Source of the DNA: Desulfobacula sp964636495
GTDB lineage: Bacteria > Desulfobacterota > Desulfobacteria > Desulfobacterales > Desulfobacteraceae
Assembly: GCA_964636495.1 (NCBI GenBank)
Contig: CAZWSL010000009.1
Coordinates: 41,276-105,275, forward strand
Direction: 5' to 3'
DNA: 64,000 bases
The notes beneath the pieces were generated by a model. It had not been told where the DNA came from and made no database searches. It was given only the letters and a program-made list of their open reading frames with translations. Both the position numbers and the translations under genes were made by a program. This document shows, piece by piece, positions 44,378-55,300 of the stretch. The first letter of the stretch is position 1. The number at the start of each line of letters is the position of its first letter.

Positions 44378-46186
44378 TCAGGCAAATGCATCATCCGGCA
44401 TTTCCATAATTGACGGAATATTGGTTTTCAGTGCTTCCATTTTCCCCATGGTTGAAGATAGAACATAAGTAATAAAATATTCTGCTGTTTTTACCTGGCC
44501 CTGATAAAATGCCACATCTTTTTTCTTTGCTTTTTCAATTTTAGGTGCTGCAACTGTCGCACGCCAAAGTTCCAGCCATGCCATGCAGACATCACCCACA
44601 ACATCCAGGAATGGATGAGCTGATGCAAATGCATCCATCATTTTTTCAGACATTGCCGTCATGCCCATATGCATGGCAAGCTCACCAAGGCTGTTCACCG
44701 CAAGCTCAACTTTTGCCGCCATCTCTTCAAGATCTTTAACCTCTCTGGCCGCAGCAATGGTTCTGTTCATCTCTCCCAGAAGATCCATGCAGGGTTTACC
44801 CTTGTTCAGACCAAGCTTTCTGCCCAGAAGATCCATGGCCTGAATACCATTGGTTCCTTCATAGATACTTGCAATTTTACAGTCCCTGAGCAGTTGCTCC
44901 TGGGGGAACTCTTTCATATAACCATATCCGCCAAAAATCTGGATACCTTGTGTGCAGACATCATGGGCTCTGTCAGTGCAGTATGATTTTGCTATGGGGG
45001 TTAAGAGATCTATAAGTCCCTGATATTTCTCTTTTTCCTCCTCTGTTTCAGCAATTTTTATTTTATCAAAAAGATAGGAGGTGTAGTAAAGCAGGATTCT
45101 CATCCCGTCAACATATGCTTTCATGGAAATAAGCTGGCGTTTTACATCCGGATGATTGATAATTGCCACTGATTCAGGATTTTCCTGAAATGCATTGCGG
45201 AGATCCGGCCCCTGTATTCGTTGTCTGGCATAATTAACGGCATTGATATAGGAGGCAGTTGCAAACCCAAGACCCTGTGTTGCAATCCCGAGTCTTGCTT
45301 CATTCATCATGACAAACATTGCTTTCATACCTCTGTTTTCCTCACCCAGCAGTTCACCCACACACTCTCCCCTGGAACCAAAGGAGAGAGAACAGGTACA
45401 GCAGCCGTGAAGTCCCATTTTATCTTCAAGACCTGTACAGACAACATCATTGTGCTGACCAAGGGTTCCATCACTGTTGACCCGGAACTTTGGAACAAGG
45501 AAAAGTGAGATACCCTTTGTCCCGGCAGGTGCACCTTCAATACGCGCCAGGACCGGATGAATAATATTTTCAGTCATGTCGTGATCACCGCCGGAAATGA
45601 AAATTTTGTTCCCGGTAATGGTATAGGTACCATCAGGATTTTTCCGGGCTGATGTTGTCAAAGCCCCTACATCGGATCCGGCTTCCGGTTCTGTAAGACA
45701 CATGGTACCGGCCCAGATTCCGCTGTATATTTTTTTCAGATATTTATGTTTCTGTTCATCTGTGCCAAATTCTTCTACCAGCTTTCCTGCTCCATGGTTC
45801 ATACCGGGATAGAGCATGAAAGCGCAGTTAGCACCCATAAACAATTCACCTGCTGCCTTAGCAAGTACTTCCGGCATTCCCTGGCCGCCATATTCGGGAT
45901 CTTCGCACATGGCAAGCCATTCGCCTTCGCATATGAGTCTGAATATTTTATGAAAAGATTCCGGGACTGTCACTTTTTCGTTTTCAATCGAACAGCCTGT
46001 CTCATCACCATCTTTCTGGGTAGGAAGTATTTCTTTAACAGCAAGGTTGCGTGCCTCCTTGATAACCATATCCACGGTTTTTCTGTTGAAATCTTCAAAT
46101 TGTTCATATTGGGCAAGGCTGGATATCTCAAGCACTTCATGAAGCACAAACTCCTGGTCCCGCCTGTCAGTTATGGATTGTACCAT
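44378..46186 (-). CDS. acyl-CoA dehydrogenase, long (about 600 residue) type
   Basis: 602 residues from the ATG at 46186; an ATG nine bases earlier is only 2 bases from the AAGGAG and so less likely. Close paralogue of the enzyme at 5223-7037: the same N-terminus ('SITDRRDQEFVLHE'), 'LTEPEAGSDVGALTTSARK', 'GNKIFISGGDHDMTENI', 'GIQIFGGYGYMKEFPQEQLLRDCK' and 'IYEGTNGIQAMDLLGRKLGLNKGKP'. It oxidises an acyl-CoA to the trans-2-enoyl-CoA with ETF as acceptor. It lies in a fatty acid oxidation cluster, which suggests a different chain length or regulation from the paralogue. Confidence 0.92.
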   Translation of the reverse strand: MVQSITDRRDQEFVLHEVLEISSLAQYEQFEDFNRKTVDMVIKEARNLAVKEILPTQKDGDETGCSIENEKVTVPESFHKIFRLICEGEWLAMCEDPEYGGQGMPEVLAKAAGELFMGANCAFMLYPGMNHGAGKLVEEFGTDEQKHKYLKKIYSGIWAGTMCLTEPEAGSDVGALTTSARKNPDGTYTITGNKIFISGGDHDMTENIIHPVLARIEGAPAGTKGISLFLVPKFRVNSDGTLGQHNDVVCTGLEDKMGLHGCCTCSLSFGSRGECVGELLGEENRGMKAMFVMMNEARLGIATQGLGFATASYINAVNYARQRIQGPDLRNAFQENPESVAIINHPDVKRQLISMKAYVDGMRILLYYTSYLFDKIKIAETEEEKEKYQGLIDLLTPIAKSYCTDRAHDVCTQGIQIFGGYGYMKEFPQEQLLRDCKIASIYEGTNGIQAMDLLGRKLGLNKGKPCMDLLGEMNRTIAAAREVKDLEEMAAKVELAVNSLGELAMHMGMTAMSEKMMDAFASAHPFLDVVGDVCMAWLELWRATVAAPKIEKAKKKDVAFYQGQVKTAEYFITYVLSSTMGKMEALKTNIPSIMEMPDDAFA

Positions 46187-46350
46187 TTTATGCATATCTC
46201 CTTTTAAATAATAGTTAATATATGCTTGATATTTATTCCCGGGTGTTCAGGTTTTTAAATTATCATAAATTTACCCTGTGGAACCGGACAGTGGAATTCC
46301 CCCGGGCAAATCAAAACAAAAACAGATGATCTGCCTGTTATTATATCCAT

Positions 46351-48057
46351 CTATGGATTCATTATATAGGCATCAATCAGTGAGTAAACTTGCTCATTTA
46401 AAACTGTCTCAAATTTTTCACCATTCTCAGCCGGCCTTTTGATCATTTTCAAACAGGCATCCTGCTGCGGTTTTGTGGAGATGCTTTTGCCATAAAGCTC
46501 AAGGCCGTATTGTGAAAAATCCCTGACCATGAAATCAAAAATCAGATCCAGCAGATCATCATCTGTATCTTCAATCTCAGCGCTTTCAATGATGAGCTGT
46601 CCATAGGCAATAAGGGTAAAGATCTCACCCACACACAGAAGATAATCAAATGAATTCATCATCTGATCTTTCAGTTCCATTCCCGATACCATCAAAAACT
46701 CTTCATAGGCCTTGATCTGCTTTTTGAATATCTCCATATTCGGCAGATCTTTTGTAGCATATGTTTTTCTGAAATCATGAAATTTAATTTTAGCATACCC
46801 TCTTGTGCGGCCTTGGTTAAAAAGATAATCATCGTTTTCATCTGTGTTCATTTTCGATATTTCCGGGAATTCTCCAGGATTGAACATATAGTTAGGGATA
46901 AGTTTGACAATGAGTGCCATATTCACATGCCGGGTTCCCTCTAATTTTGGAAATCCCCTTAAATCAACAACTGCCTGACTAAAATAGTTGTCTTTTTCAA
47001 AACCTTTTGCAGCAATAATATCCCAGAGCATCTCATGAACCACCTCTCCCTGGATTGCAACTTTCATCTTCATAATCGGATTATAAAGCAGATACCGTTT
47101 ATCATCTTTTGATGCACATCTCATGTAGTCAGTTGCCCTGATGCCAAACAGTTTCATGGCAGAGAGACGGCAGTAGGAATCCAGGAAAAGCCGTTTTACA
47201 TGGGCAAACTCGGTTACCTTTTTACCATATAGCGATCTATGTGCTGCATGATTAAGGGATTCATACAAAGAGTGGGTTACAATACCTATGGCACCGGAGC
47301 CGATATTGAACTTGCAGATATTAATGGTGTTCAGCATATCATCCCAGGCCTTGGATCCCCTTGAAAGAATCAGGTCATCTGTAATGGGATAATCATGGAG
47401 TGCAAATTCTGCAACATAGTTCTGGGCATCAATAACATTCTGTATACATTCATATTTTTCATGTTTTGCATCAACTGCAAAAAAGACATAATCATCTGTA
47501 CCGTCAATTTTACCAAAAACGGTTACAATGCCTGCTTCATTACCGTTTCCAATATAATATTTGGATCCTCTGGCCAGATAGGTGCCATCTTCCTGTGGAT
47601 ACAGCCGCATTGATGAGGAGTAAATATCTGCTCCATGCTCTTTTTCAGAAAGGCCAAATGCACAGAGAGGGTTCTGTTTGAGTTTTTCAACTGCCCTGAA
47701 CTTGAAATCTTCGTTATCCCCGAGGAACACCGGATCCAATCCCAATGTGGATACATGATACATATACCAGTATGCCATTCCATAAAATCCGCAAATTTCA
47801 GAAAATTCAAACATCCTGTATGTGCTGTAATACTGATCTTTATCCCCATATCCTTTTGGCAGAAAAAGAGTTTCAAAAATTTTTTCTTCTTTGATAAACT
47901 CCGCAAAATCATAGGTAAATTCGCGTGCATGATAATCTTCACACAGCTTTTTAAGACCTTTGTCTTCAAACCACTCTATTGTTTTCAACATGATCTCTTT
48001 GGACCGTTCATCTGGATAGTTTCTATCCTGGTAATTTTTAGGATTTAATAACAACAT
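46351..48057 (-). CDS. acyl-CoA dehydrogenase-like protein (divergent long type)
   Basis: 568 residues. It belongs to the acyl-CoA dehydrogenase/oxidase superfamily ('CAFGLSEKEHGADIYSSSMRL', 'ARGSKYYIGNGNEAGIVTVFG', 'VHEMLWDIIAAKGFEKDNYF', 'GFPKLEGTRHVNMAL'). Sequence is far from the two canonical paralogues in the window: the usual 'YGGxGY' is missing and the Glu preceding 'GT' is in 'LEGTRHV'. The 5' end starts 52 bases from the MarR gene end, same strand. Probably an acyl-CoA dehydrogenase for an unusual acyl chain, or a non-catalytic homologue. Confidence 0.8.
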   Translation of the reverse strand: MLLLNPKNYQDRNYPDERSKEIMLKTIEWFEDKGLKKLCEDYHAREFTYDFAEFIKEEKIFETLFLPKGYGDKDQYYSTYRMFEFSEICGFYGMAYWYMYHVSTLGLDPVFLGDNEDFKFRAVEKLKQNPLCAFGLSEKEHGADIYSSSMRLYPQEDGTYLARGSKYYIGNGNEAGIVTVFGKIDGTDDYVFFAVDAKHEKYECIQNVIDAQNYVAEFALHDYPITDDLILSRGSKAWDDMLNTINICKFNIGSGAIGIVTHSLYESLNHAAHRSLYGKKVTEFAHVKRLFLDSYCRLSAMKLFGIRATDYMRCASKDDKRYLLYNPIMKMKVAIQGEVVHEMLWDIIAAKGFEKDNYFSQAVVDLRGFPKLEGTRHVNMALIVKLIPNYMFNPGEFPEISKMNTDENDDYLFNQGRTRGYAKIKFHDFRKTYATKDLPNMEIFKKQIKAYEEFLMVSGMELKDQMMNSFDYLLCVGEIFTLIAYGQLIIESAEIEDTDDDLLDLIFDFMVRDFSQYGLELYGKSISTKPQQDACLKMIKRPAENGEKFETVLNEQVYSLIDAYIMNP

Positions 48058-48109
48058 GCCTTACACCTCACTCTTTATTTAAATTTGTTTGTGTGCCAAC
48101 TTGATACAC

Positions 48110-48538
48110 CTATCTCCAGATCAAATCCCTGAGAAATCGTTTGAGCAGAATCTGCTCTTCAGGATTAAATACCGCCAGGAGATCTTTATTGGCTTTTTTT
48201 CTTAGTTCAATCAATTCTGATTTCATCTTGTTTGCTTTGTCAGACGGGAACAGACGGTTAATCCGCTTGTCTTCCGGGTCCTGTTTTTTAGAAAGCCACC
48301 CGCCTTCAACCATCCTCTCCAGCACGCCTGACAAGGTCGCTTTATCCAGAATAAGCAGTTTACCCATCTCTGCTGCAGTTATTCCCTCTTTATACCATAA
48401 TCCTTCCAGCACAAGATGCTGCATATTTGTCAACCCAAACGGCTTTAATTGCTTTTTAAAATCACCATGGGCCTTCTGATAAGCTTTCCCAAGCAGAAAT
48501 ACAGTACAATCTGGAAGTTCACTCAACTTTATTTTCAT
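48110..48538 (-). CDS. MarR family transcriptional regulator
   Basis: 142 residues from the ATG at 48538, preceded by AGAGGA; an upstream start at 48565 would overlap the operator. MarR winged helix: 'LTNMQHLVLEGLWYKEGITAAEMGKLLILDKATLSGVLERMVEGGWLSKKQDPEDKRINRLF' covers recognition helix and wing (residues ~37-100), with the 'DPEDKRINRL' wing Asp-Arg pair typical of the family. It probably controls its own gene and the fatty acid oxidation genes downstream on the same strand. A palindrome overlaps its promoter (48552-48582). Confidence 0.88.
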   Translation of the reverse strand: MKIKLSELPDCTVFLLGKAYQKAHGDFKKQLKPFGLTNMQHLVLEGLWYKEGITAAEMGKLLILDKATLSGVLERMVEGGWLSKKQDPEDKRINRLFPSDKANKMKSELIELRKKANKDLLAVFNPEEQILLKRFLRDLIWR

Positions 48539-48551
48539 ATAAAATATCCTC

Positions 48552-48589
48552 TGTATACAAACCATTAATACAATTACTGTATAAAGTCA
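48552..48589 (-). promoter_or_regulatory. marR promoter with operator-like palindromes
   Basis: On the minus strand TTGACT (48589-48584) is a -35 candidate. Between it and the start codon lie ATACA-N5-TGTAT (48568-48582) and TGTATACA (48552-48559), two palindromes of the same TGTAT/ATACA half-site. MarR proteins bind such sites and repress themselves until a ligand (here perhaps a fatty acyl compound) is bound. Confidence 0.5.
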
Positions 48590-48759
48590 ATATATAACAA
48601 ACAAACTTTATCAGTATCAGTAAACGTATGGATTGAGTCATTTGAACCGTGAAAGCATGCCTTTATACAAATTTTGTAAAAGCGGGGAATCTGTGAATAC
48701 CGGAAATGGCAGACATGCACTGCTTATTTCATGCTCTATCCAGATTGTGATGGCATGAG

Positions 48760-49419
48760 TCAGGGTTGATTCTGATATTTATGGGTTTCAATATATTGTA
48801 TGACCCTGCTTCCCGGCTGAAAAATACCAAAATGACCCTCACATAGAATATCTGCTTTCAAATCCAGAAGTTTCTGCATGGACAACTGATACGCCTTGAG
48901 ATCTGATAAAAAACTTTCATTAAAGGGGCCGTGCAGATCCTGACCAAACAATATTTTTTTCCCATCTGACTCAACTAGAACTGATATTGATCCTGGTGTA
49001 TGCCCGGGCGTATGAATGCAGTTGAAAACATATCTGCCAAGTCTGAGAAAAGTATCTGAACAAAATTTCTGATACAGTTTGACAGGTTCAAATCTTACCC
49101 CGTACCAGGATGCTGCTGTCCTTTCATCATGACCGGGCTCTTCAATGGGTGCGGCATCCAATTCATGGGCATAAAATCTGATGTCCGGCAGTTCACGGCT
49201 CAATTCAGCACAGATACCGGTATGATCTATGTGGCAATGAGTCAAGATACAGTGCCGGATATCTTCAAACCGGATTCCGTGGAAATCAATCTGCCTGAGC
49301 ATATCCAGACCCATACCCGCATCAATCAGGACCAGTCCTTTATCACTCTGTGTATCAACCAGATAAACTGAGCACGCATTGTCACCCACATGGTAAATAT
49401 TTTCAACGATTTGTTTCAT
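48760..49419 (-). CDS. metallo-beta-lactamase fold hydrolase
   Basis: 219 residues. Zinc motif 'ILTHCHIDHTGI' (HxHxDH, residues ~59-64), the second-site His in 'CIHTPGHTPGSISV', Asp in 'ILFGQDLHG', and a late His in 'CEGHFGIF'. This is the glyoxalase II-like branch, which hydrolyses thioesters or other compounds with two zinc ions. The substrate is unknown. It lies near, but is not obviously co-transcribed with, the MarR gene. Confidence 0.88.
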   Translation of the reverse strand: MKQIVENIYHVGDNACSVYLVDTQSDKGLVLIDAGMGLDMLRQIDFHGIRFEDIRHCILTHCHIDHTGICAELSRELPDIRFYAHELDAAPIEEPGHDERTAASWYGVRFEPVKLYQKFCSDTFLRLGRYVFNCIHTPGHTPGSISVLVESDGKKILFGQDLHGPFNESFLSDLKAYQLSMQKLLDLKADILCEGHFGIFQPGSRVIQYIETHKYQNQP

Positions 49420-49848
49420 AAATCAGCAAATAATAAATTAACACCTGACAGTCAAGCAATAAAAAATGTTATCTTTCCTGCTGATGTGTACTGTACATCT
49501 GCTCCAGATCATTTGAACCTGGATATCTGCAATTGCAAAAACACTTGACAAAAACCGGATTTTTATCCTACGTTTGACAGACCTTAACCTGGATATTTCG
49601 TGACATTTTGTTTAATTTAGTTAGATAGAGAGATGTATGAATAACAATAAATTTATTTTCAATACAATCCAGATCGCAGAATGCCATCCTCCAGGTGAAG
49701 TGTTTTCACCTCATTTGCTACGTTACAGATCAGTTACGGCCTGAATATACTAATTCACGGCCTCTGTCTTGCAGCTGATGTAAAAACACTCCGTAAAATA
49801 TCCCGGTTAAATTATTTCCAAAAAATCTGCAACCAAGGAGATATGAAC
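49420..49848. other. intergenic region upstream of the cNMP-binding protein gene
   Basis: Spacer of about 430 bp without a gene. The 11-mer AACCTGGATAT occurs at 49516-49526 and again at 49586-49596, exactly 70 bp apart, and a TTGACA lies between at 49545-49550. This may be a regulator site pair for the divergent genes on either side. AAGGAG before the ATG at 49849 is clear. Confidence 0.4.
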
Positions 49849-52257
49849 ATGGATGACCAAGACATCAAATATGACAGATTATTTTCAAGAGAGTTTGAGA
49901 TTCTGGAGAAAACCAGGCAGATACTGGATGATAATACAGTGGACCACAAAACGCTTTTCCGTGAATATAAAAAACTGTATACGTATTATCGCAACCTGAT
50001 CAACAGCAGCAGCAAACTGATCAGAATGGGCGATATTTCACATGAAAAACTCAATCGTGATATAAAGCGGCTTCTCAAAATTGAAAAAATCAAAATCAGT
50101 ACCGGATTATACTGGGTTTCAATACCTGAAGCAAATGTTCATATCCAGTGCGGCTGCCCGGCAGACAGTGTCAAACACCTGATTAAAAAAGGGCTGATTG
50201 TAAAAAGGGAAAACAGTGGCGTCACCTTTGAAAGTGGTCCAAACGTAATCCTGCTGTCTGATGTCTCGATCCAGAATGGAAATTTTGCCAATTTAGCCGA
50301 ATTCCCCGTACTGCAGATGCTTTACAGACAGGGATTGATTATTCCCGGACATCCAAATAACTCAGGAGTCCGGCCTATGTTGATCGGATCCCAGGACCAG
50401 GTTACCGCACAAAGCGGTTATATCTTCAGGGGTAACTACGGATTAATCAATAAAGAAGAGATAATGAGTGCAGGAATATCTGAAAAAAATGCAGATGAAA
50501 TGATGCGTTTAAAAATGAAATTTGCCTTTGGTGAGATTAAAACCACAGATGCATTCATAGAGAGCCGGATCATTAAAGAGAAACCCATTGAAATCCGTAA
50601 TGAGGTATTCATTGAAAGAAAGGGACTGAACCGTTTCAAGATCAGCTGGAGAGGCAACAGCGTTATTGTAGATCTGAACCTGAAGGAGACCGAAGAGTAT
50701 GAATGCCCATACCAGCTCGGAATTCATACATATCAAAAAGACTATTTCAGCGTGATCCATACGGGTGAAGGTGATGGCTGGGATGTCAACCGGCCATGCA
50801 TGTCCAGTATCCTGATCAACCAGGGTAAACTCTATCTGATTGACGCAGGACCCAATATCATGGCAACCCTGATTTCCCTCGGCATCAGCATTGACGAAAT
50901 TGAAGGAATTTTTCATACCCACGGGCATGACGACCATTTCAGCGGTCTGACCACATTAATCCGATCCGGTCACCGGCTCAAATACTATTCCACAAAACTG
51001 ATACGAACTGCGGTTATGAAAAAGCTGGCCATCCTTATGTCCATTGAGGAGTCACGTTTTGCAGATTTTTTTGAAATCCACGATTTGGAATTTGATGTGT
51101 GGAACACGGTTGACGGGCTGGATGTAAAGCCTGTTTTTTCGCCCCATCCAATTGAAACAAATATTTTTTTCTTCCGCGCCATGGGCAACACCGGGCACCG
51201 GGTTTACGGCCATTTTGCAGACACCATTGCCTTCGATATTCTGGAGGGAATGGTGACAAAAGATCCATCCCAAAGTGGTATTTCCCGTTCATTTGCTGAA
51301 AAATTTCGTAATATTTATCACTCTGTTGTGGATTTAAAAAAACTGGATATCGGCGGTGGAATGATTCATGGAAAAGCTGAAGATTTCAGACATGACACTT
51401 CTGGTAAGATTTTATTGAGCCATACGGAACGGGAATTGAATGATAAAGAAAAAATTATCGGTTCAACTGCCTACTTCGGCATGCAGAGCGTTTTGATCGA
51501 AGGACGAAAAGATTATTTCCTGAAGTACCTCAATCAGTATCTGAAGAGCTATTTCCCATCCGTACCATCCTGTTCCATAGAAATAATGAAAAATTGTCCG
51601 GTTATTTCAATAGAAGCGGGTGATATTTTTATACATGACGAATCGCCTTCAGATCAGGTCTATCTTATCGTCGAAGGTATGGCAGAATACTTTGATCCCC
51701 AGCGAAAATTGAAAAACAAGCTCACCGCAGGATCATTAATCGGCATGCTGACAGGGCTGACAGGTGAACCTTTTTTCGGTACATACAGAGCGGTAAGCTG
51801 CTTAAAAGCTCTTCAGATACCCAGTTTTCTATACCTTGAAATTGTAAAGAGAAACCAGTTGTATCATCATTTTAAACAAAGCTATGAAAAGATAAAATTT
51901 TTCCAGAGCACTTCTCTTTTTGGAGAAATAGTCTCCTTTCCCATGCAGAGTACGATTGCAAGAGAGATAACTGAAGAGAAGGTGAAAAAAGGAAGTGAGC
52001 TGCTTCCCGTATCAGGCAAACTGACAATGATTGCAGAAGGGAGTGTTCAATTATTACTGAACAGCAAAAAAATCACCATTTTAAAACCAGGGGATTATTT
52101 TGGGGAAGACTCCGTCTTATTTGACTTCAGCAGTAAATATACCGCCCTCTGCCTGGAGGATGCGATGATATATTCCATTGATCAGGAACTATTAAAAAAC
52201 ATTCCCATTGTCCGATGGAAGATGCTGGAAACCCATAAGAAACGTATCCAGATTTAA
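49849..52257 (+). CDS. metallo-beta-lactamase domain protein with two cyclic-nucleotide-binding domains
   Basis: About 802 residues. The ATG at 49849 has AAGGAG at 8 bases, better than the ATG six bases earlier. An N-terminal ~260-residue region is unassigned. It is followed by an MBL domain with 'FHTHGHDDHFSGL' (HxHxDH, residues ~356-361). From ~585 on there are two cNMP-binding (CRP-type) domains: 'VISIEAGDIFIHDESPSDQVYLIVEGMAEYF' and 'ITILKPGDYFGEDSVLF' near residues 590 and 740. The second phosphate-binding cassette lacks the full canonical RxA. Possibly a cAMP-controlled hydrolase. It sits beside a class III cyclase gene (52364), convergent with it, and may be its effector (inference). 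Likely cytoplasmic. Confidence 0.8.
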   Translation: MDDQDIKYDRLFSREFEILEKTRQILDDNTVDHKTLFREYKKLYTYYRNLINSSSKLIRMGDISHEKLNRDIKRLLKIEKIKISTGLYWVSIPEANVHIQCGCPADSVKHLIKKGLIVKRENSGVTFESGPNVILLSDVSIQNGNFANLAEFPVLQMLYRQGLIIPGHPNNSGVRPMLIGSQDQVTAQSGYIFRGNYGLINKEEIMSAGISEKNADEMMRLKMKFAFGEIKTTDAFIESRIIKEKPIEIRNEVFIERKGLNRFKISWRGNSVIVDLNLKETEEYECPYQLGIHTYQKDYFSVIHTGEGDGWDVNRPCMSSILINQGKLYLIDAGPNIMATLISLGISIDEIEGIFHTHGHDDHFSGLTTLIRSGHRLKYYSTKLIRTAVMKKLAILMSIEESRFADFFEIHDLEFDVWNTVDGLDVKPVFSPHPIETNIFFFRAMGNTGHRVYGHFADTIAFDILEGMVTKDPSQSGISRSFAEKFRNIYHSVVDLKKLDIGGGMIHGKAEDFRHDTSGKILLSHTERELNDKEKIIGSTAYFGMQSVLIEGRKDYFLKYLNQYLKSYFPSVPSCSIEIMKNCPVISIEAGDIFIHDESPSDQVYLIVEGMAEYFDPQRKLKNKLTAGSLIGMLTGLTGEPFFGTYRAVSCLKALQIPSFLYLEIVKRNQLYHHFKQSYEKIKFFQSTSLFGEIVSFPMQSTIAREITEEKVKKGSELLPVSGKLTMIAEGSVQLLLNSKKITILKPGDYFGEDSVLFDFSSKYTALCLEDAMIYSIDQELLKNIPIVRWKMLETHKKRIQI

Positions 52258-52363
52258 TCTGAATATTTTATCTTATTTTAAAACAAATACAGAGTCATTC
52301 AAAGGACTGAAGATACTGAACCAAGAAGACATCCAATGATTTGAAGTATGAAGCCTGCAGGCA

Positions 52364-55300
52364 TCAGGTAAAATTAGATTTTTTCAAAGATGCCAACTCG
52401 TTGTGTGCCTGACTGAGGTAACCCTCAGCCTTTGTCTCTTCAAATATCTGTACAGCCTTTGACAGATATTGCCTTGCCAGTTTGTTCTCTTTTTTAGTTT
52501 TACAGCATCGTCCCATATCAAGATACGCTTGCCCGGCGATTCCATTGGCTCCAATCTCTTCAGCTATATCAACAGCCCTGTTCAAATACTGCCTGGCCTT
52601 TTTATTTGCGACCGGTATGGTTTTTAGTAAAAAAACTGCATTTTTTAGCAGACTGGATAAACTGAGATTTCCCTCACCTTCAGCTATGTGGCAATAGATT
52701 GATCCTAAAATATGTTCCCCAGTTGCCAGGAGACCTTTTTTTCCAATTTCTTCTAGCCGAAACAAGATCTTCTCTGCTTGTTTTATTCCCGAGGACATTT
52801 TTCCAATGGCAACCATCTCTCCGGAGAGAATAAGTAATGCTATTGTTTTGTGGTATTCGCAACCATATTTTCCATGAAATTCCAAGGTTTCATTGGCACA
52901 TTTTGCAGCTTTTTCAAACTCACCAAGTTGAATATAGCTTAAGGATATCATTCCATTCGGAATCATGGTATAGAAAGGGTCATCCGAACATTTGACAGCA
53001 TCCTTTCCAGCCTCCAGGGCTAAAGAAGGATTCCCGGCTGCCGAATGTGCCCATGACAGCGAAAGATGACCCATTACCATACAGCGGGAGTTATTATGCT
53101 CCCGGCCATACTTCAATAAGGTCTGTCCAATCTGAATATTTTCTACACACAACCCCTTATACCAATATGCATAACTTTTTGCATGCAGGGATTTGAAATA
53201 GAGATAATGATCCGAATCCAGCTGTTTAGCAATCTCAATACTTTTATCTGCAAAAGCCAAAGCTTTATCAAACAATCCAAGATCCGAATATATCATCGAG
53301 AGCCAGCAGGCGGCATAGCCGATCAGTCTCTTATCTCTGCTTGCTTCTCCCAGTTCAAGCGCTTTTTTCAGATTGTACTCGGATTCACTAAGATTTTCTC
53401 TAATCCATAAGCCCATTCCAAGCCAGGCCAGAAAAAAACCCTGTTTGCTTCTATTTTTCAAAGCATGTGCGATATGTTTATTTTGTTCAAACAGTTCAAC
53501 CAGACCTCTAAAATCTCCCCGATAGTAAAACACATACGCCCATTTAATAAGAGTATCAATTAATAATTCTTGATCACTGTTTGTCAGTTCAGGTTTTCCT
53601 GTTAAAAGGGTGAAACTTTCAATAAAATATTGATGAGACTCTTTAACCGCATATCTCCCCAAACTTTTTTCACCTGATTTGATTAAATAATCAACTGCCT
53701 TTTGATTAGATTGGCCTTTGGTAAAATGAAAAGCCAGTGTCTCATAAAATTCAGGCAGCCTGTCAGCAAACAGCTCTTCTATCACAAGACCAATGCGCTC
53801 ATGAATTTTTCGACGTTCCTTTTTCAAAAGTCCGTTATAGATCACCTCCTGGGTAAGGGCATGTTTGAATATGAACTCCAGTTCCGGTTCCCTGGAGTGG
53901 GCTCGTATAAAATCCATGCTCTCCAGGCCGGCCAGATATCCATCCACAGGGAGTGTCAGATTGGTTACCCGGGTAAGTACTTTATAAAAAAACGTTCGAC
54001 CGATAACAGAGGCCTCCTGTAATATTCGTTTGGTCTGTTTTTCAAGACGATCGAGACGGGCAGTAAGAACCCCTTGAATGGAGGCGGGAATATCTTTCAG
54101 ATCCAGTGATCCGGCAAGTTGCCAATTACCGTTATCAAATACCAGAATATCGGTTTCTATGAGCGTATTGACTACCTCTTCCAGATAAAAAGGATTTCCT
54201 TCCACCTTCTGCTTTATGAAGTAACAAAGTTCATCAGGTAAAAGTTGTGAATTAAGCAGGGATTGAAGCATTTTCTCGGTCTTGTCCCAAGGCAGATCCC
54301 TAAGATCAATTTTGCGGTGGGGAATATTTAAGGATTCAGGTTCGCCATTTGAAAAAAGATTGAATGAAGGCCTGTAAACACAAAGAAACAAAACCGGACG
54401 GTTTATTTTTTCCAGCAGCGTGTGGAGAAGTTCTATAAAAGCCTCATCTGCCCAATGCAGGTCCTCAAAAAGGATCACGGTGGGTCCTCTGCTTGTTATG
54501 GCTTCCAGGATTTGCTGTACAGACTGGTACAATTGATTTCGCCAAAATTCAGGGCTTATTTTATCGATTTCAGCATATCCTATGGAAAACAGGCTGCCAA
54601 GATAATGCTTAACCTCAGGTTTATCCCAGAGCAGAGTTTCCATACCATTCTCAATTTTTTCTTTAATCTGTTCTGGAGTGTCTTTTTCTTTAATCAGAAA
54701 AGCATTGGTTAAAAGACTGGTCAGGGGATAATATGCCATATTTTGTGTATAGGCATAGGCTTGTCCTTCATACCATTGAATCCCACCATCTTCCAGCTGA
54801 TCCTTAAACTCTTTTATCAGTCTGCTTTTGCCTGTACCTGCATGGCCGGTAATGGAAACAAGGGAACCCTCTCTCTGTTTTAGATTCTCCACCGCTCCAA
54901 TCAACACGGCCATTTCAGTTTCACGACCAACAAGTTCAGCCTGCACCCCATTTCTACCCAAGATTTTCAACTGTTGATCCAACAATTCGATGACCCGGTA
55001 AATAGGAACCAGATCCATTTTTCCTTTAATTTGAATCGGTTCCAGGATTTCAAATTCAAACCATTTTGCAGTCTGGTGATAAGTATCCGGGCCCACAATA
55101 ATTTCACCGGGTTTTGCAATGCCTTCCAAACGTGCGGCCAGGTTAATGGCATCTCCGATCAATCCGTGGGTTCCCTTTTCAACGTTTATCTCACCGGTAA
55201 CCACCAGGCCGGTGTTGATACCGATATGCATGGTTAAAGAACATCCAATTTTTTCCTGAAATTGAGGACTCATATGTTCAACAGCTGCAAGTATCTCCAC

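Noticed and set aside
52351..52360. GCCTGCAGGC palindrome after the cNMP-binding protein gene
   Set aside because: Ten bases only and no U tract; palindromes of this size are expected by chance. Noted as a weak end-of-gene signal only.
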